From positions 496,001-560,000 of the forward strand of contig NZ_LVWA01000005.1 of NCBI RefSeq assembly GCF_001907195.1: a stretch of 64,000 nt of DNA, in the 5' to 3' direction. The notes beneath the pieces are model-generated. The model saw only the letters and a list, made by a program, of their open reading frames with translations, had not been told where the DNA came from and did not search any database. Source of the stretch: Pontibacter flavimaris (GTDB lineage Bacteria; Bacteroidota; Bacteroidia; Cytophagales; Hymenobacteraceae). Below are positions 1 through 8,661 of this stretch, piece after piece. The position numbers and the translations under genes are program-made. How positions within the stretch are numbered: position 1 is the first letter of the stretch; every line of letters starts with the position of its first letter.

Positions 1-224
1 GGCACCGCCCTGTTCTGATTCGGCGATTTACGTTGCAGCATTTCCAGGATGGGCAGCACATAGCCGGCCGTTTTACCGGAGCCGGTCTGCGCCAGGCCAA
101 GTATATCCTTCCCCTGCAGCATGGCAGGTATGGCTTCCTGCTGAATAGGGTATGGCTTGGTATACTGTTGCGCTTCTACAGCTTTAACCAGTGCGGCTGA
201 TAAACCGAGGGATGAAAAGGACAT
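1..224 (-). CDS. DEAD-box ATP-dependent RNA helicase, N-terminal part (runs off the window)
   Basis: Only the first 74 codons are inside the window; the gene continues beyond base 1. Translation from the ATG at 222-224 begins MSFSSLGLSAALVKAVEAQ and carries the Q-motif region (YTKPYPIQQEAIPAMLQGKD) followed by motif I AQTGSGKTAGYVLPIL. That order is diagnostic of DEAD-box RNA helicases and closest in style to the RhlE group, which remodels RNA in ribosome assembly and cold adaptation. The family is clear from motif I; the RhlE subgroup is inference because the DEAD, SAT and C-terminal motifs are outside the window. A good promoter lies just upstream on the same strand. Confidence 0.88.
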   Translation of the reverse strand, partial: MSFSSLGLSAALVKAVEAQQYTKPYPIQQEAIPAMLQGKDILGLAQTGSGKTAGYVLPILEMLQRKSPNQNRAV

Positions 225-261
225 GCGTGTCAAGGGTTAAGGAATGATGCCTGTAAGGTGG

Positions 262-290
262 CAAAGATACGGCTTATACCTTAGAACAAC
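262..290 (-). promoter_or_regulatory. Candidate promoter of the helicase gene
   Basis: On the minus strand positions 269-262 read TATCTTTG, an exact match to the Bacteroidota -7 element TAnnTTTG. A TTG lies 17 bases further upstream (289-287), within the range seen for the -33 TTTG box. Transcription would start near 255, giving a leader of about 30 nt before the ATG at 224. Confidence 0.5.
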
Positions 291-372
291 CGAAGCCTAT
301 ACTTTTATACTTCGCTGATGCGAGATTTATACTTTATGACTTAGGTTGCGATATACATTGATGGGAAGATGG

Positions 373-438
373 AAACCTATCCCTCCAGAGAGGGGAATTT
401 CTGCAAGTGTAATATGATTCCCCTCCTGGGAGAGGTTT
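373..438. repeat. Imperfect inverted repeat of purine/pyrimidine-rich intergenic type
   Basis: Bases 373-398 and 417-438 form an imperfect inverted repeat with exact AGGGGAAT/ATTCCCCT cores. Related fragments (ATTCCCCTCC, AGAGGGG) recur near 5420-5445. It lies between the helicase and the DUF5996 gene, in a 257-base spacer that otherwise holds several TATACTT motifs and no gene I can support. Confidence 0.5.
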
Positions 439-481
439 ATCATGCCTCGGATTTTATACTTTGCTACCGTCAGCTTATACT

Positions 482-1423
482 TTAAATCTCCTTCAGCGGC
501 TTTACGGTGAGTTCCTCCACGGGCCACTTTGCCAGCTTGGCACCCGCCTGGTAAGCGCTCTCCAGAAAGTCGAGCAGGGCCTGGCGTGGGTTGTCCAGTT
601 GGCGCAGCTCCTCATAGTTCAGGATGGCCATGGGGCTGCCGTTGGCATCAACCCAGCTGGCCTGCCCGGGCTGTAGCGGTTCTTTGTCGAGACCTGCAGG
701 AGAGGGGAAAGTATAGGAGTAGAAGGCAGGAAAGCGCACATCGTTATCGCCGGGCCAGAAGCCAAAGCTGATCACCTCATGCGAGTAGGCATCCTTCTCC
801 ACGATACTTGATTCCGGCTTAACGGGGATTCTCTTGCCCGAGAAGCGTGTCACGGTCAGGTCGAGGTGGTGCCAGTAGAGCTGCACCGGACAGGTTTTGC
901 CGTAAAAACGGCCGCTAAACTCCTGCAGCACCTCGTCTATCGTAACCAGCACGCGCCAGTAACGGTGCACCTGCTCAGGGTTATAGGTGGCATGCTCATG
1001 GTCCTGGGCGAAGGGGATGGTGCTCTTGTTGTCATAGGGCTTGGCCAGAATATCCACCTGCACGCCCAGCACCTCCAGCGCCTTCATCACCTGGGCATAG
1101 AACTCGGCCACGCTCAGGCCGTCCTGCAGGGCTATACTTTCGGAGGCGCCGGTGCTTGTCAGGATAACCAGCTGATGATCAACAAAGTCAAACTCGCACT
1201 CCAGAGTATAAAATTTATAGGGCATAGGACCGGTAGCCAACCCGCGGCTGGTTACGTAAAGGGTTACGTTCCACCAGTGGTTGCGCCGGGGCATCAGCTT
1301 CAGCCTTATCTTGCCGATTACCTGCAGGTACAGGTGCAGCGTATCCTTGGTGCTTTCCCATTCTTCGAGCGGAAGAGGCGGAAACTCATCTAAAATTGGC
1401 AGGGTTGCGGTCTTATCGTTCAT
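482..1423 (-). CDS. DUF5996 family protein
   Basis: This 313-residue protein matches, by recognition, the DUF5996 family of about 300-residue soluble proteins. It has a conserved N-terminal stretch with TLHLYLQVIGKIRLKL and NHWWNVTLYVTSRGLATGP, and a later FSGRFYGKTCPVQLYWHHLDL block. No signal peptide or membrane segment is visible. No biochemical role is known to me and there are no obvious catalytic motifs, although several His and Trp residues are conserved in type. It is transcribed away from ppk1 across a 181-base divergent gap. The start is the ATG at 1421-1423. Family assignment is fairly sure; function unknown. Confidence 0.75.
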   Translation of the reverse strand: MNDKTATLPILDEFPPLPLEEWESTKDTLHLYLQVIGKIRLKLMPRRNHWWNVTLYVTSRGLATGPMPYKFYTLECEFDFVDHQLVILTSTGASESIALQDGLSVAEFYAQVMKALEVLGVQVDILAKPYDNKSTIPFAQDHEHATYNPEQVHRYWRVLVTIDEVLQEFSGRFYGKTCPVQLYWHHLDLTVTRFSGKRIPVKPESSIVEKDAYSHEVISFGFWPGDNDVRFPAFYSYTFPSPAGLDKEPLQPGQASWVDANGSPMAILNYEELRQLDNPRQALLDFLESAYQAGAKLAKWPVEELTVKPLKEI

Positions 1424-1604
1424 GGCAGGATACGTTGCTTTCCACTGTTGTACGCAGCTTTCTTACCAGCGATACAGCCGGAAACCCGGCCCCATACAAT
1501 TTTTAGCCTGTATATGGAGGATAACCTATACTTTATCCTTATATTTTGGAGTTATGACTACCAGGGGCAACTGCCGCCGCAGCGCGCCCGAAAAAGAGAG
1601 AATT

Positions 1605-3704
1605 ATGCTTATCAGTAAGGTTTCTGACCAGATAAAGAAAAGTAAATACATCAGCCGCGACCTGAGCTGGTTGCGGTTCAACTACCGGGTGCTGGACCAG
1701 GCCCGCGATGCCGGCAAGAGCGTTTTCGACAGGCTCAAGTTCATGGCCATTACCTCGTCTAACCTGGACGAGTTCTTCATGATCCGGGTGGGCAGCTTGT
1801 ACAACTACCTCGACTACGGCAAGGAGCGCCTCGACTACTCCGGACTGCGCGAGCTGCCCTTCCGCAAGAAGCTGCTCGACTACGCCCACCGTTTCGTGAA
1901 CGACCAGTACCTGACCTTCAATAACGAGCTCAGGCCGCTGTTCCATAAAAGCGGGTTCGACATCCTGAAGGTGAGCGAGCTGACGGAGATAGAGCAGAAA
2001 AAGGCCGACTCATACTTTAAGAACACGATCTACCCGCTGCTCACGCCCATGGTGTTCGACAACTACCATGGCTTCCCGCTGCTGATGAACCAGCTGCTGA
2101 CCTTTGGCGTGGTAACCCGCACCACCGACGAGGGCAAGCCGCAGGACCGCGTCACGTTTGTGCAGATTCCGCAGAATCTGGCCCGTTTCTACGAGATCAA
2201 CCGCAAGGACAGGATTGTGTTCGTGCCGATCGAGGAGATTGTGCGCTGGAAGATAAAGAAGCTGTTCCGCAACGTGGATATCGTCTCGGCCAACCTGTTC
2301 CGCATCACCCGCAATGGCGACTTTACGCTGGAGGAGTCGGATGACCTGGAGGCGGACTTCGTACAGGAGATCAAATCCAAGCTGAAGACCCGCAAGAAAG
2401 GGCGCGTGGTAAGGCTGGAGATCGAGCGCAACCCCTCGGCCTTCATGATGAAGATCCTGAAGGAGCGCTGGACGATAGACAATGCCAACGTGTTCACCAT
2501 CAACAGCCTGATAGACCTGCGTGGCCTGTGGCAGATCATCAACCACCGCCAGTTCCGGGACAAGGGCTTTAAGCAGCCGGCCCCGGTAACGCCGCTGAGT
2601 CTGCCGGGCGAGGGGGTGAATATGTTTGAGTACCTGAAGGAGCACGATGTGCTGCTGCACCACCCCTATAACAGCATGGAGCCGGTGGTAAACCTGCTGG
2701 AGCGCGCCGCCGAGGACCCCTCGGTGCTGGGTATCAAGCAAACCATTTACCGCCTGGCCGACCAGAGCCGCATCACGGCGGCCCTGCTGAAGGCGGCCGA
2801 GAATGGCAAGCACGTGTCGGTGTTGTTCGAGGTGAAGGCCCGTTTTGATGAGGAGCGGAACCTGCGCGAGGGCGAGCGCCTGGAGAAAGCGGGCTGCTTT
2901 GTCATCTACGGCATCAGCAAGTATAAAACGCACACCAAAATGATGATGATCATCCGCAAGGAGGGGGAGAAGGTGACGCGCTACGTGCACATCGGCAGCG
3001 GCAACTACAACGAGCAGACGGCGCGCTTGTACTCCGACATCAGCCTGCTGACGACGAACGAGATCTACGCCCACGACGTGTCCGAGTTCTTTAACGTCAT
3101 TACGGGCCACTCGCGGCCAAACGAGTACAAGTACCTGATGACCTCGCCGAAAGGGATGCGCGCGCAGCTGATGGAGCTGATCCGCCACGAGGCCCGCAAC
3201 GCCAAAAGAGGGCTGAAGAGCGGTATCGTGGTGAAGATTAACTCTCTGGAAGACAAGGAGATCATAGACGAGCTGTACAAGGCCTCGAAGGCTGGGGTGC
3301 CGATCAAGCTGATCGTGCGGGGTATCTGCTGCCTGCGCCCGGGCCGCGAGGACCTGAGCGAGAACATCACCGTGAGAAGTATAGTGGGCGAGTACCTGGA
3401 GCATTCGCGTCTCTACTACTTCCACAACAACGGCGACTCGAAAGTATACAGCGGCAGCGCCGACATGATGGTGCGCAGTTTCGACCGCCGCATCGAGGCC
3501 CTCTTCCTCATCACCAACGCCGAGCTGAAGCGGGAGGCCATCAACATCCTGTACTACAACCTGCTGGACAACCAGAACTCCTACATCATGCGCGAGGACG
3601 GCACTTACGTGAAACGCCGCGCCGGCACCAACGAGGAGGTGGTAGACATCCACAAGCTCTTCTACAACAAAACCTACGCAATCGAAAACGTAGAACTGGT
3701 CTGA
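1605..3704 (+). CDS. ppk1: Polyphosphate kinase 1
   Basis: PPK1 reversibly transfers the ATP gamma-phosphate to a growing polyphosphate chain. From the ATG at 1605 the protein has 699 residues, the usual PPK1 size. The N domain begins YISRDLSWLRFNYRVLDQA and has SSNLDEFFMIRVG. The C1/C2 phospholipase-D-like core has HHPYNSMEPV, the catalytic histidine at about residue 443 in YKTHTKMMMI, HIGSGNYNEQTARLYSD, and the second histidine at about residue 600 in EHSRLYYF. An in-frame ATG at 1554 is possible but would add residues outside the family core. The gene faces ppx across a terminator, so polyphosphate synthesis and breakdown genes are side by side. The codons just before the catalytic histidine are an exact AAGTATAAA motif. 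Confidence 0.97.
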   Translation: MLISKVSDQIKKSKYISRDLSWLRFNYRVLDQARDAGKSVFDRLKFMAITSSNLDEFFMIRVGSLYNYLDYGKERLDYSGLRELPFRKKLLDYAHRFVNDQYLTFNNELRPLFHKSGFDILKVSELTEIEQKKADSYFKNTIYPLLTPMVFDNYHGFPLLMNQLLTFGVVTRTTDEGKPQDRVTFVQIPQNLARFYEINRKDRIVFVPIEEIVRWKIKKLFRNVDIVSANLFRITRNGDFTLEESDDLEADFVQEIKSKLKTRKKGRVVRLEIERNPSAFMMKILKERWTIDNANVFTINSLIDLRGLWQIINHRQFRDKGFKQPAPVTPLSLPGEGVNMFEYLKEHDVLLHHPYNSMEPVVNLLERAAEDPSVLGIKQTIYRLADQSRITAALLKAAENGKHVSVLFEVKARFDEERNLREGERLEKAGCFVIYGISKYKTHTKMMMIIRKEGEKVTRYVHIGSGNYNEQTARLYSDISLLTTNEIYAHDVSEFFNVITGHSRPNEYKYLMTSPKGMRAQLMELIRHEARNAKRGLKSGIVVKINSLEDKEIIDELYKASKAGVPIKLIVRGICCLRPGREDLSENITVRSIVGEYLEHSRLYYFHNNGDSKVYSGSADMMVRSFDRRIEALFLITNAELKREAINILYYNLLDNQNSYIMREDGTYVKRRAGTNEEVVDIHKLFYNKTYAIENVELV

Positions 3705-3767
3705 TATATTTACCAGTGATCAGTTAACATTTATCAATTAGGCTTATCTATACTTGAACAGAAAAGT

Positions 3768-3813
3768 AAAACCGGCTGCAGTATACTTCATCAGAAGGGC
3801 TGCAGCCGGTTTT
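3768..3813. terminator. Bidirectional terminator between ppk1 and ppx
   Basis: Arms 3768-3781 and 3800-3813 are perfectly complementary over 14 bp (AAAACCGGCTGCAG / CTGCAGCCGGTTTT), with A and T runs at the ends, so it can act in both directions. The 18-nt loop contains TATACTTC, the window-wide motif. Confidence 0.85.
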
Positions 3814-3852
3814 GCGTTACTGATAATTGTTGATTGATAACTGATAACTGAC

Positions 3853-4758
3853 TTAGCTGATGCTGTTGATGATGAAGCGCTCCGGGTGGAAGCGCTCGTA
3901 GAGGGAATGCAGCATACCGTCTTTCAGGCCCACGGCCGGGACGATCATACTTTCCAGCTTGGCCCACTTCATGGCGGAGAGGTAAATTTCGGCGGCCGGC
4001 ACAATCACATCGGCGCGGTCGGGGTTCAGGAGCAGGTCGGTTACGCGCTGCTCCATGCTCAGGCTGGCCACGTAGGCGGCAACCTCCTCTATCTGCTTCC
4101 GGAAGATGGGCTTGCCCGGCGTTTTACCGGCTATCTCGAATAACTTGTTGATGTTGCCCCCGGTGCCTATTGCCCGTGAGAGGTGATACTTCTTGGCGTT
4201 CAGCTCTGTCCACAGCCTCATGTTATTCCACAGTTCCTCGGAGTCGCGGCCCTGCATGTGCCGGATGGAGCCCTGCTCGAAAGATTGAGAGGCCACCTTT
4301 TCGCGGTTTACGTAGATGTTGAACTCCGTGCTGCCGCCGCCCACGTCGACGTGCAGGTAGTTGCGCTCATCCAGGAAGTTGTAGATGACTTTGTTGATGA
4401 GCTCGGCCTCTGTCTCGCCGTCTATCACCTGAATCTCCAGGCCCACTTCCTCGCGCACCCGCGCAATGATTTCCGGGGCGTTGTAGGCGTTGCGCATGGC
4501 GGAGGTGGCGCAGATCATGTGGTGGTTCACGTCGTGCACATCCAGCAGCAGTTCGAATGCCTTCAGCAGCTTCACAAACTTCTCGATCTTTGGGTCGCTG
4601 ATGTAGCCGGAGCTGAACACGTCCTCTCCGAAGCGGATAGGGTAGCGCACATACTCCACTTTTTTAAAGAACACACTCCCATTCTGGTTCAGTACGCTGG
4701 AGATCTGGCATCTCGCCGCATTCGACCCGATATCTATGGCTGCTAACTTCAAAGGCAA
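3853..4758 (-). CDS. ppx: Exopolyphosphatase, Ppx/GppA family (short form)
   Basis: Ppx/GppA enzymes release phosphate from polyphosphate ends or hydrolyse pppGpp. The 301-residue protein has the actin-like ATPase-fold signatures AAIDIGSNAARCQI at the N terminus, ATSAMRNA, VIDGETEAELI with the catalytic-type glutamate, VDVGGGSTEFN, and GTGGNINKL. It is only the two-domain core, much shorter than the roughly 500-residue E. coli Ppx, as is common in Bacteroidota. Facing ppk1 supports a polyphosphatase role, but sequence alone does not separate Ppx from GppA activity. The start is unusual: no ATG fits, and either TTG at 4756-4758 or TTG at 4750-4752 (MKLAAIDIG) must be used. Confidence 0.92.
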   Translation of the reverse strand: MPLKLAAIDIGSNAARCQISSVLNQNGSVFFKKVEYVRYPIRFGEDVFSSGYISDPKIEKFVKLLKAFELLLDVHDVNHHMICATSAMRNAYNAPEIIARVREEVGLEIQVIDGETEAELINKVIYNFLDERNYLHVDVGGGSTEFNIYVNREKVASQSFEQGSIRHMQGRDSEELWNNMRLWTELNAKKYHLSRAIGTGGNINKLFEIAGKTPGKPIFRKQIEEVAAYVASLSMEQRVTDLLLNPDRADVIVPAAEIYLSAMKWAKLESMIVPAVGLKDGMLHSLYERFHPERFIINSIS

Positions 4759-4880
4759 AAGGTTTTGGTTCTGACTTGATGGTAAATATAAGAATTATCG
4801 GGCATTGTGAGGGCCTGGGAGGGGAGAAACAGCTTCTTAACCGCTGCTATACTTTATACTAGCTTTATACTTCCGCTGGC

Positions 4881-5051
4881 GCGGGCTTGCAGTCCGTGTC
4901 TTATTATTCGTTGGATTTGCAACCCGACTGGCTCGCAGAGCTATACTTTATACTTTGGCCATGCTTTATACTTCAGCTATACTTTAATTACACTTCTGCT
5001 CTTTCGGATTTGCACTCCGGAAGTATAATAGCCGCGGATTTGCAATCCGTG
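4881..5051. repeat. Four copies of a small hairpin repeat, consensus GCGGRYTTGCARTCCG
   Basis: Copies lie at 4881-4898, 4913-4926, 5005-5020 and 5034-5051. Each is a 6-bp inverted repeat around a TGC loop (CGGATT-TGC-AATCCG in the last copy). Copy one keeps pairing through a G-T wobble (CGGGCT/AGTCCG), while copies two and three have one mismatch each. Spacing is irregular, so this is not a CRISPR. Confidence 0.75.
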
Positions 5052-5339
5052 TGAGCCATACTCTATACTTCGTCTATACTTTCCTGGCCGCAGCTTCCCA
5101 CTTTTTGACACAAGCTATACTTTGTAGCTGCCGCTGATCCTGTAGTTCCCACAAACCTACAGTTGCATTTCATACTTTGGCTCCCTCCAGCCCGGAAGGG
5201 CTCGTTTTCCCGCTCGGCGCTGGGAGCTTTTCCTGCCCTCGTGCCTCGGGCTGCCTCACTCCGTTCGGCACCGGAAAAACTCGCATAGGCGCCTCACAGA
5301 AAAACTGGGTATCATTTCAATAGCCGCTGTATTTGTCCT

Positions 5340-5397
5340 CTCGAACGAAGTGAGAGATCTCTTTAGAATTCCGGATAGATCTCTCATTTCATTCGAG
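5340..5397. repeat. 21-bp inverted-repeat element (REP/MITE-like)
   Basis: Arms 5340-5360 and 5377-5397 match in 19 of 21 positions as an inverted repeat, with AGAGATCT/AGATCTCT inner ends and GAATTCCGG in the 16-base centre. I recall similar 'GAA(C/T)GAA(G/A)TGAGAGATCT' sequences in spacers of other Bacteroidota genomes, which suggests a mobile or dispersed repeat. No transposase is present. Confidence 0.6.
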
Positions 5398-5465
5398 ATG
5401 ACAGTAGAGTAATAGTAAGTATAATTCCCCTCCCTAGAGGGGCCAGGGGTGGGTTTATACTTTGT

Positions 5466-5489
5466 GCGGACAGGTCGCGACCTGTCCGC
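5466..5489. repeat. Perfect 24-base palindrome
   Basis: Bases 5466-5489 are identical to their reverse complement, centred on TCGCGA with outer GCGGACAGG arms. There is no T run, so it is not an ordinary terminator. It may be another dispersed repeat of the spacer. Confidence 0.7.
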
Positions 5490-5989
5490 GCGAGCAGCAG
5501 CAATGCAACTTATACTTCAGCATCAGTAATCACAGGCTCCCCTCCTTGGCTAAGTCTCGGATACCGAACTTGTTTCGGGGGAGGGGTAGGGGTGGTTGGA
5601 TCCGGTACTGCTGAGCTCCCTCCCCTGTTCTTAGGGGAGGGTTGGGGAGGGGTGAAATGCCCCTGACATCCTGAGCACCGCTGCCGCACACGCACCGTCA
5701 GCTGCGGGTTTATCCAGCTAATCTCCCCGGTCTCAGGCTGCAGCTAACCGTCAGCAGCAGAAGGAAAGTATAAAGAAACAGGCCGGCATACTTAGTTCGT
5801 GTTTGGGTCATAAGGGAAATGCTTCAGTGTAGGGCTAATAACCAAATAAGACAGAATTAGTGCTTTGACAGGCTTAATTTGCTGGCATTTAGGTTGTTGA
5901 TGATGTGGTAGAAGCAGGAGGAAGAACACGGGAAACTAAACCGTGCGCGCCTCTTGCCGTAAAATCAAGAAGTATAAAATTATGGAGAG

Positions 5990-6823
5990 ATGAGAAAGCC
6001 AAGATGGAGATACCTACGCCGTAAGCTGAGTCGCAGGCTGCTGCCGCTGTTTGCGCCGCTTGTACTTGCCCCCATGGCCACGCCCGCAAGCCCGGGTACC
6101 GCCATGCCAAACCCTGATGCCGCCACATTGAAACGCAAGGTGACAAATATCAAGCTGATGCGCTTTAACCAGGTGGCGTATAACCTCTACAGCAACATGG
6201 GGTTGCAGGAAACGGGACTCAGGTTCGAAGTGTTTAACAAAGCGCTTACCGGCTTCTACAACATGCGGCACAACAACGAGGTGTCGGGCAAGCCTTATAT
6301 CACTATTGTGGACTTTACCAAGTCATCGAACGAGAAGCGCCTGTGGGTGGTGGATGTGGAGAAGAAGGAGCTGCTGTTTAACACTTATGTGTCGCATGGG
6401 CGTAACTCCGGCAATGAGTTCGCCACGGAGTTCTCTAACGAGAATAAGTCGTTTATGAGCAGCATCGGCTTTTACGTGACGGAGGGCACCTATACCGGCA
6501 AGCACGGCCTCTCGCTAAAGCTCAACGGGCTGGATGATGGCTTTAACACCAATGCCAAGGAGCGCTGCATCGTGATGCACGGTGCCGAGTACGCCACCGA
6601 AGCATTCATAGAGCAGGCGGGCCGCCTGGGCCGCAGCCTGGGGTGCCCGGCCATACCACTGGGAGAGCATGAGGAGATTATTGACACCGTGAAAGGCGGT
6701 ACCGCCATGTACATCCACGCCGCCAACGACCAGTACACATCACATTACCTCGACCACGTAAAAGCCATGACCGAACTGGTAAGCGAGAACAAACCGGACG
6801 CGCCGGTGCCTATGCATGGCTAA
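5990..6823 (+). CDS. Murein L,D-transpeptidase catalytic-domain family protein (YkuD_2)
   Basis: The 277-residue protein belongs by motif to the YkuD_2 branch of L,D-transpeptidases, which may modify peptidoglycan cross-links outside the cytoplasmic membrane. A basic N terminus with many Arg is followed by a short hydrophobic stretch (about residues 18-33), likely an export signal. The catalytic region has the histidine H197 in IVMHGAEYA and the nucleophilic cysteine C219 in GRSLGCPAIP, preceded by PYITIVDFTK and LFNTYVSHGRNSG. Enzymatic activity is inferred from these residues. The 3' end overlaps the convergent thioredoxin-like gene by 14 bases. The repeat-rich spacer lies directly upstream, so the promoter is uncertain. 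Confidence 0.88.
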   Translation: MRKPRWRYLRRKLSRRLLPLFAPLVLAPMATPASPGTAMPNPDAATLKRKVTNIKLMRFNQVAYNLYSNMGLQETGLRFEVFNKALTGFYNMRHNNEVSGKPYITIVDFTKSSNEKRLWVVDVEKKELLFNTYVSHGRNSGNEFATEFSNENKSFMSSIGFYVTEGTYTGKHGLSLKLNGLDDGFNTNAKERCIVMHGAEYATEAFIEQAGRLGRSLGCPAIPLGEHEEIIDTVKGGTAMYIHAANDQYTSHYLDHVKAMTELVSENKPDAPVPMHG

Positions 6824-7376
6824 GCGCGCGCCATTTTATACCGCAGCCAATGCCCGGCTGCTGCTCCCCGCGCACGGGTTGCCCTGCCAGCAACGCATCC
6901 AGCGCCTGGCTCAGGTCGTGGCCGGTAACAGGTGTATCGTTCTTTGGCCTTGAGCTATCGAACTGCCCGTGGTAAGCCAGGCGTAAGCTGCCGTTGTATA
7001 CAAAGAACTCCGGCGTGCACTCGGCGTGGTAGGTGCGGGCCACCTGCTGGGTCTGGTCGTAGAGGTAGGGAAAAGGGAACCGCAGTTCCTTGGCCAAATC
7101 CTTCATTTGCTGCGGCCCGTCTTGCGGGTTACTGGCCACATCGTTGGCATTGATGGCGACAAAGCTTACGCCCATTCTTTTATACTTACCTGCTAACTGT
7201 ACCAACTCTGGCAGGATGTGCTGCACATAAGGGCAATGGTTGCAGATAAACATGATGACCGTGGCTTTGGTGGAGGCCACATCCTGCAGCGTCACGATCT
7301 GATCTGAAACCGTATCAAGAAGGGCGAAGTTGTGGGCCCGGGTGCCGAGGGCCATCTGGTTGCTTTGCTGTGCCAT
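6810..7376 (-). CDS. Thioredoxin-like (AhpC/TSA-TlpA type) family protein
   Basis: This 188-residue cytoplasmic protein has a thioredoxin fold with the redox motif CNHCPYVQ (C45 and C48), preceded by the hydrophobic strand VIMFI, and the downstream cis-Pro-type region FPYLYDQTQQVARTYHAECTPEFFVYNG. That combination matches the redoxin-domain family often labelled 'thioredoxin family protein' in Bacteroidota. It probably reduces or oxidises thiols, but the partner is unknown. No signal peptide is visible. The last 14 bases are shared, tail to tail, with the transpeptidase-like gene. Confidence 0.88.
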   Translation of the reverse strand: MAQQSNQMALGTRAHNFALLDTVSDQIVTLQDVASTKATVIMFICNHCPYVQHILPELVQLAGKYKRMGVSFVAINANDVASNPQDGPQQMKDLAKELRFPFPYLYDQTQQVARTYHAECTPEFFVYNGSLRLAYHGQFDSSRPKNDTPVTGHDLSQALDALLAGQPVRGEQQPGIGCGIKWRALSHA

Positions 7377-7431
7377 AGTCTTTAATCGTTAGAGGATGAA
7401 CCGTGGAGCCGTCTGCTACCGTGCTATGGTA

Positions 7432-7463
7432 CTAATATAAGCCTTTGCCTGATGAATAACCAA
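7432..7463 (-). promoter_or_regulatory. Candidate promoter of the thioredoxin-like gene
   Basis: On the minus strand TTGG (7463-7460) is followed after 20 bases by TATATTAG (7439-7432), one mismatch from TAnnTTTG. It lies about 56 bases upstream of the start codon. Confidence 0.35.
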
Positions 7464-7527
7464 CTGTAGGTAAATAACTTATCCTGTGGGGAAGTATAAC
7501 TGCGCTTGCAAAGTATAAGCTACATGC

Positions 7528-7573
7528 AAAAACCGTGACTGGTATTCCCACAAGGGAGCCAGCCACGGTTTTT
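7528..7573 (-). terminator. Terminator downstream of the dienelactone hydrolase gene
   Basis: Arms 7528-7542 and 7559-7573 pair as AAAAACCGTG/CACGGTTTTT plus an inner CTGG/CCAG, with one A-C mismatch. It sits 38 bases past the stop codon and ends in a T run on the minus strand. Confidence 0.8.
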
Positions 7574-7610
7574 GAGTAGGATAAAGTATAAAATCTGCTG
7601 CAGTGGCTGC

Positions 7611-8498
7611 TTACCGCAGCTTCTCCTTAAAGAAATCGATGGTGCGGCTCCAGGCCAGCGTTGCCGCCTCTTTGTCGTAGCGCGGGGTGGTGTCGTTGTG
7701 GAAGCCGTGATTGGTGTTAGGGTAGAGGTAAGCGGTATACTCCTTTTCATGCTCCTTCAGCGCTTTTTCATATTCCGGCCAGCCTGCGTTTACGCGCTCA
7801 TCATGCTCGGCGTAGTGCAGCAGCAGCGGAGCCTGTATCTTCGGAACATCCTCGGTAGGGGCTTGTCCGCCGTAGAATGGAACCGAGGCCGCCAGGTCCG
7901 GAATGCGCACGGCCATCATGTTTGCTATCCACCCGCCGAAGCAGAAGCCTACCACGCCCACCTTGCCATTACAGCTTTTAGAGTCTTTCAGATAATCGTA
8001 GGCGGCTATAAAATCCTCCAGCATCTCGTTTCGGTCGCGCTTGCTTTGCAGTTCGCGGCCTTCATCGTCGGTGCCGGGGTAGCCGCCGAGGGGGGTAAGG
8101 GCATCCGGGGCGATAGAGACAAAGCCGGCCAGTGCGGCACGTCGGGCCACGTCCTCTATGTGCGGGTTAAGACCGCGGTTTTCGTGCACCACCACCACGC
8201 CGCCCAGCTTTTTCTTACCGCTGGCAGGCATCGAGAGCAGCGCCTTTATCTTGCCGCCACCTTTCGGCGACTGGTAATAAATGTACTCTGACTTTATGCG
8301 GGGATTACCAGCCTCAACCTGGATGGCTCCCTGGTAATCGGGCATCAGAAAGCTCATGAGCGAGGTAACCGTCAGGCCACCAACGGCATAAACGGAGAGC
8401 TTCTGCACAAAGTCGCGGCGGTTGATACGGCTGTGCGCGTAGTCGTCGTAAAGGTCAAACACTTCCTGTTTGATGTCTTCTTTTTTGATTTCGTCCAT
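7611..8498 (-). CDS. Dienelactone hydrolase family protein with Tat-type signal
   Basis: This 295-residue alpha/beta hydrolase belongs to the carboxymethylenebutenolidase family. The catalytic triad is visible as C186 in GFCFGGW, D233 in EHDERV and H264 in NTNHGFHND. The glutamate of VVVHENRG matches the conserved Glu that activates the Cys. The N terminus has NRRDFVQKL followed by a hydrophobic stretch, a twin-arginine (RR-x-F) export signal, so the enzyme is probably sent folded to the periplasm. The natural substrate is unknown; many such proteins hydrolyse esters or lactones other than dienelactone. It is a single-gene unit with its own terminator. Confidence 0.92.
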   Translation of the reverse strand: MDEIKKEDIKQEVFDLYDDYAHSRINRRDFVQKLSVYAVGGLTVTSLMSFLMPDYQGAIQVEAGNPRIKSEYIYYQSPKGGGKIKALLSMPASGKKKLGGVVVVHENRGLNPHIEDVARRAALAGFVSIAPDALTPLGGYPGTDDEGRELQSKRDRNEMLEDFIAAYDYLKDSKSCNGKVGVVGFCFGGWIANMMAVRIPDLAASVPFYGGQAPTEDVPKIQAPLLLHYAEHDERVNAGWPEYEKALKEHEKEYTAYLYPNTNHGFHNDTTPRYDKEAATLAWSRTIDFFKEKLR

Positions 8499-8661
8499 AG
8501 TGCTTGGATTAGGAGGCGTTGTTTATCTAATTTTATTTTTACGTTTCTGAAACCAAGGTCGTCCATTTTAAATTTTAACAGATAGCCTCTCCTTCGGGGA
8601 TTCGCCGTTATACTTCGTTCTTCATCACACCAACCACAAAAGGATGCTGATTTACCCGTAT

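Larger units (their letters stand above)
4759..5989. other. Gene-poor 1.2 kb spacer packed with short repeats
   Basis: I find no convincing gene here. The stretch holds at least a dozen TATACTT/AAGTATA motifs, four copies of a small hairpin repeat (4881-5051), an inverted-repeat element (5340-5397), a perfect 24-base palindrome (5466-5489), and G/C-run fragments of the type CCCCTCCY...AGGGG around 5420-5660. Open frames in it are short, overlap these repeats and have no recognisable protein features. Confidence 0.7.

Noticed and set aside
2010..3653. 547-codon open frame antisense to ppk1
   Set aside because: It is a mirror of GC-rich codons, has no recognisable domain, and ppk1 explains the region fully.
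4881..5051. CRISPR array
   Set aside because: Only four short imperfect units with uneven gaps, no regular spacers and no cas genes.
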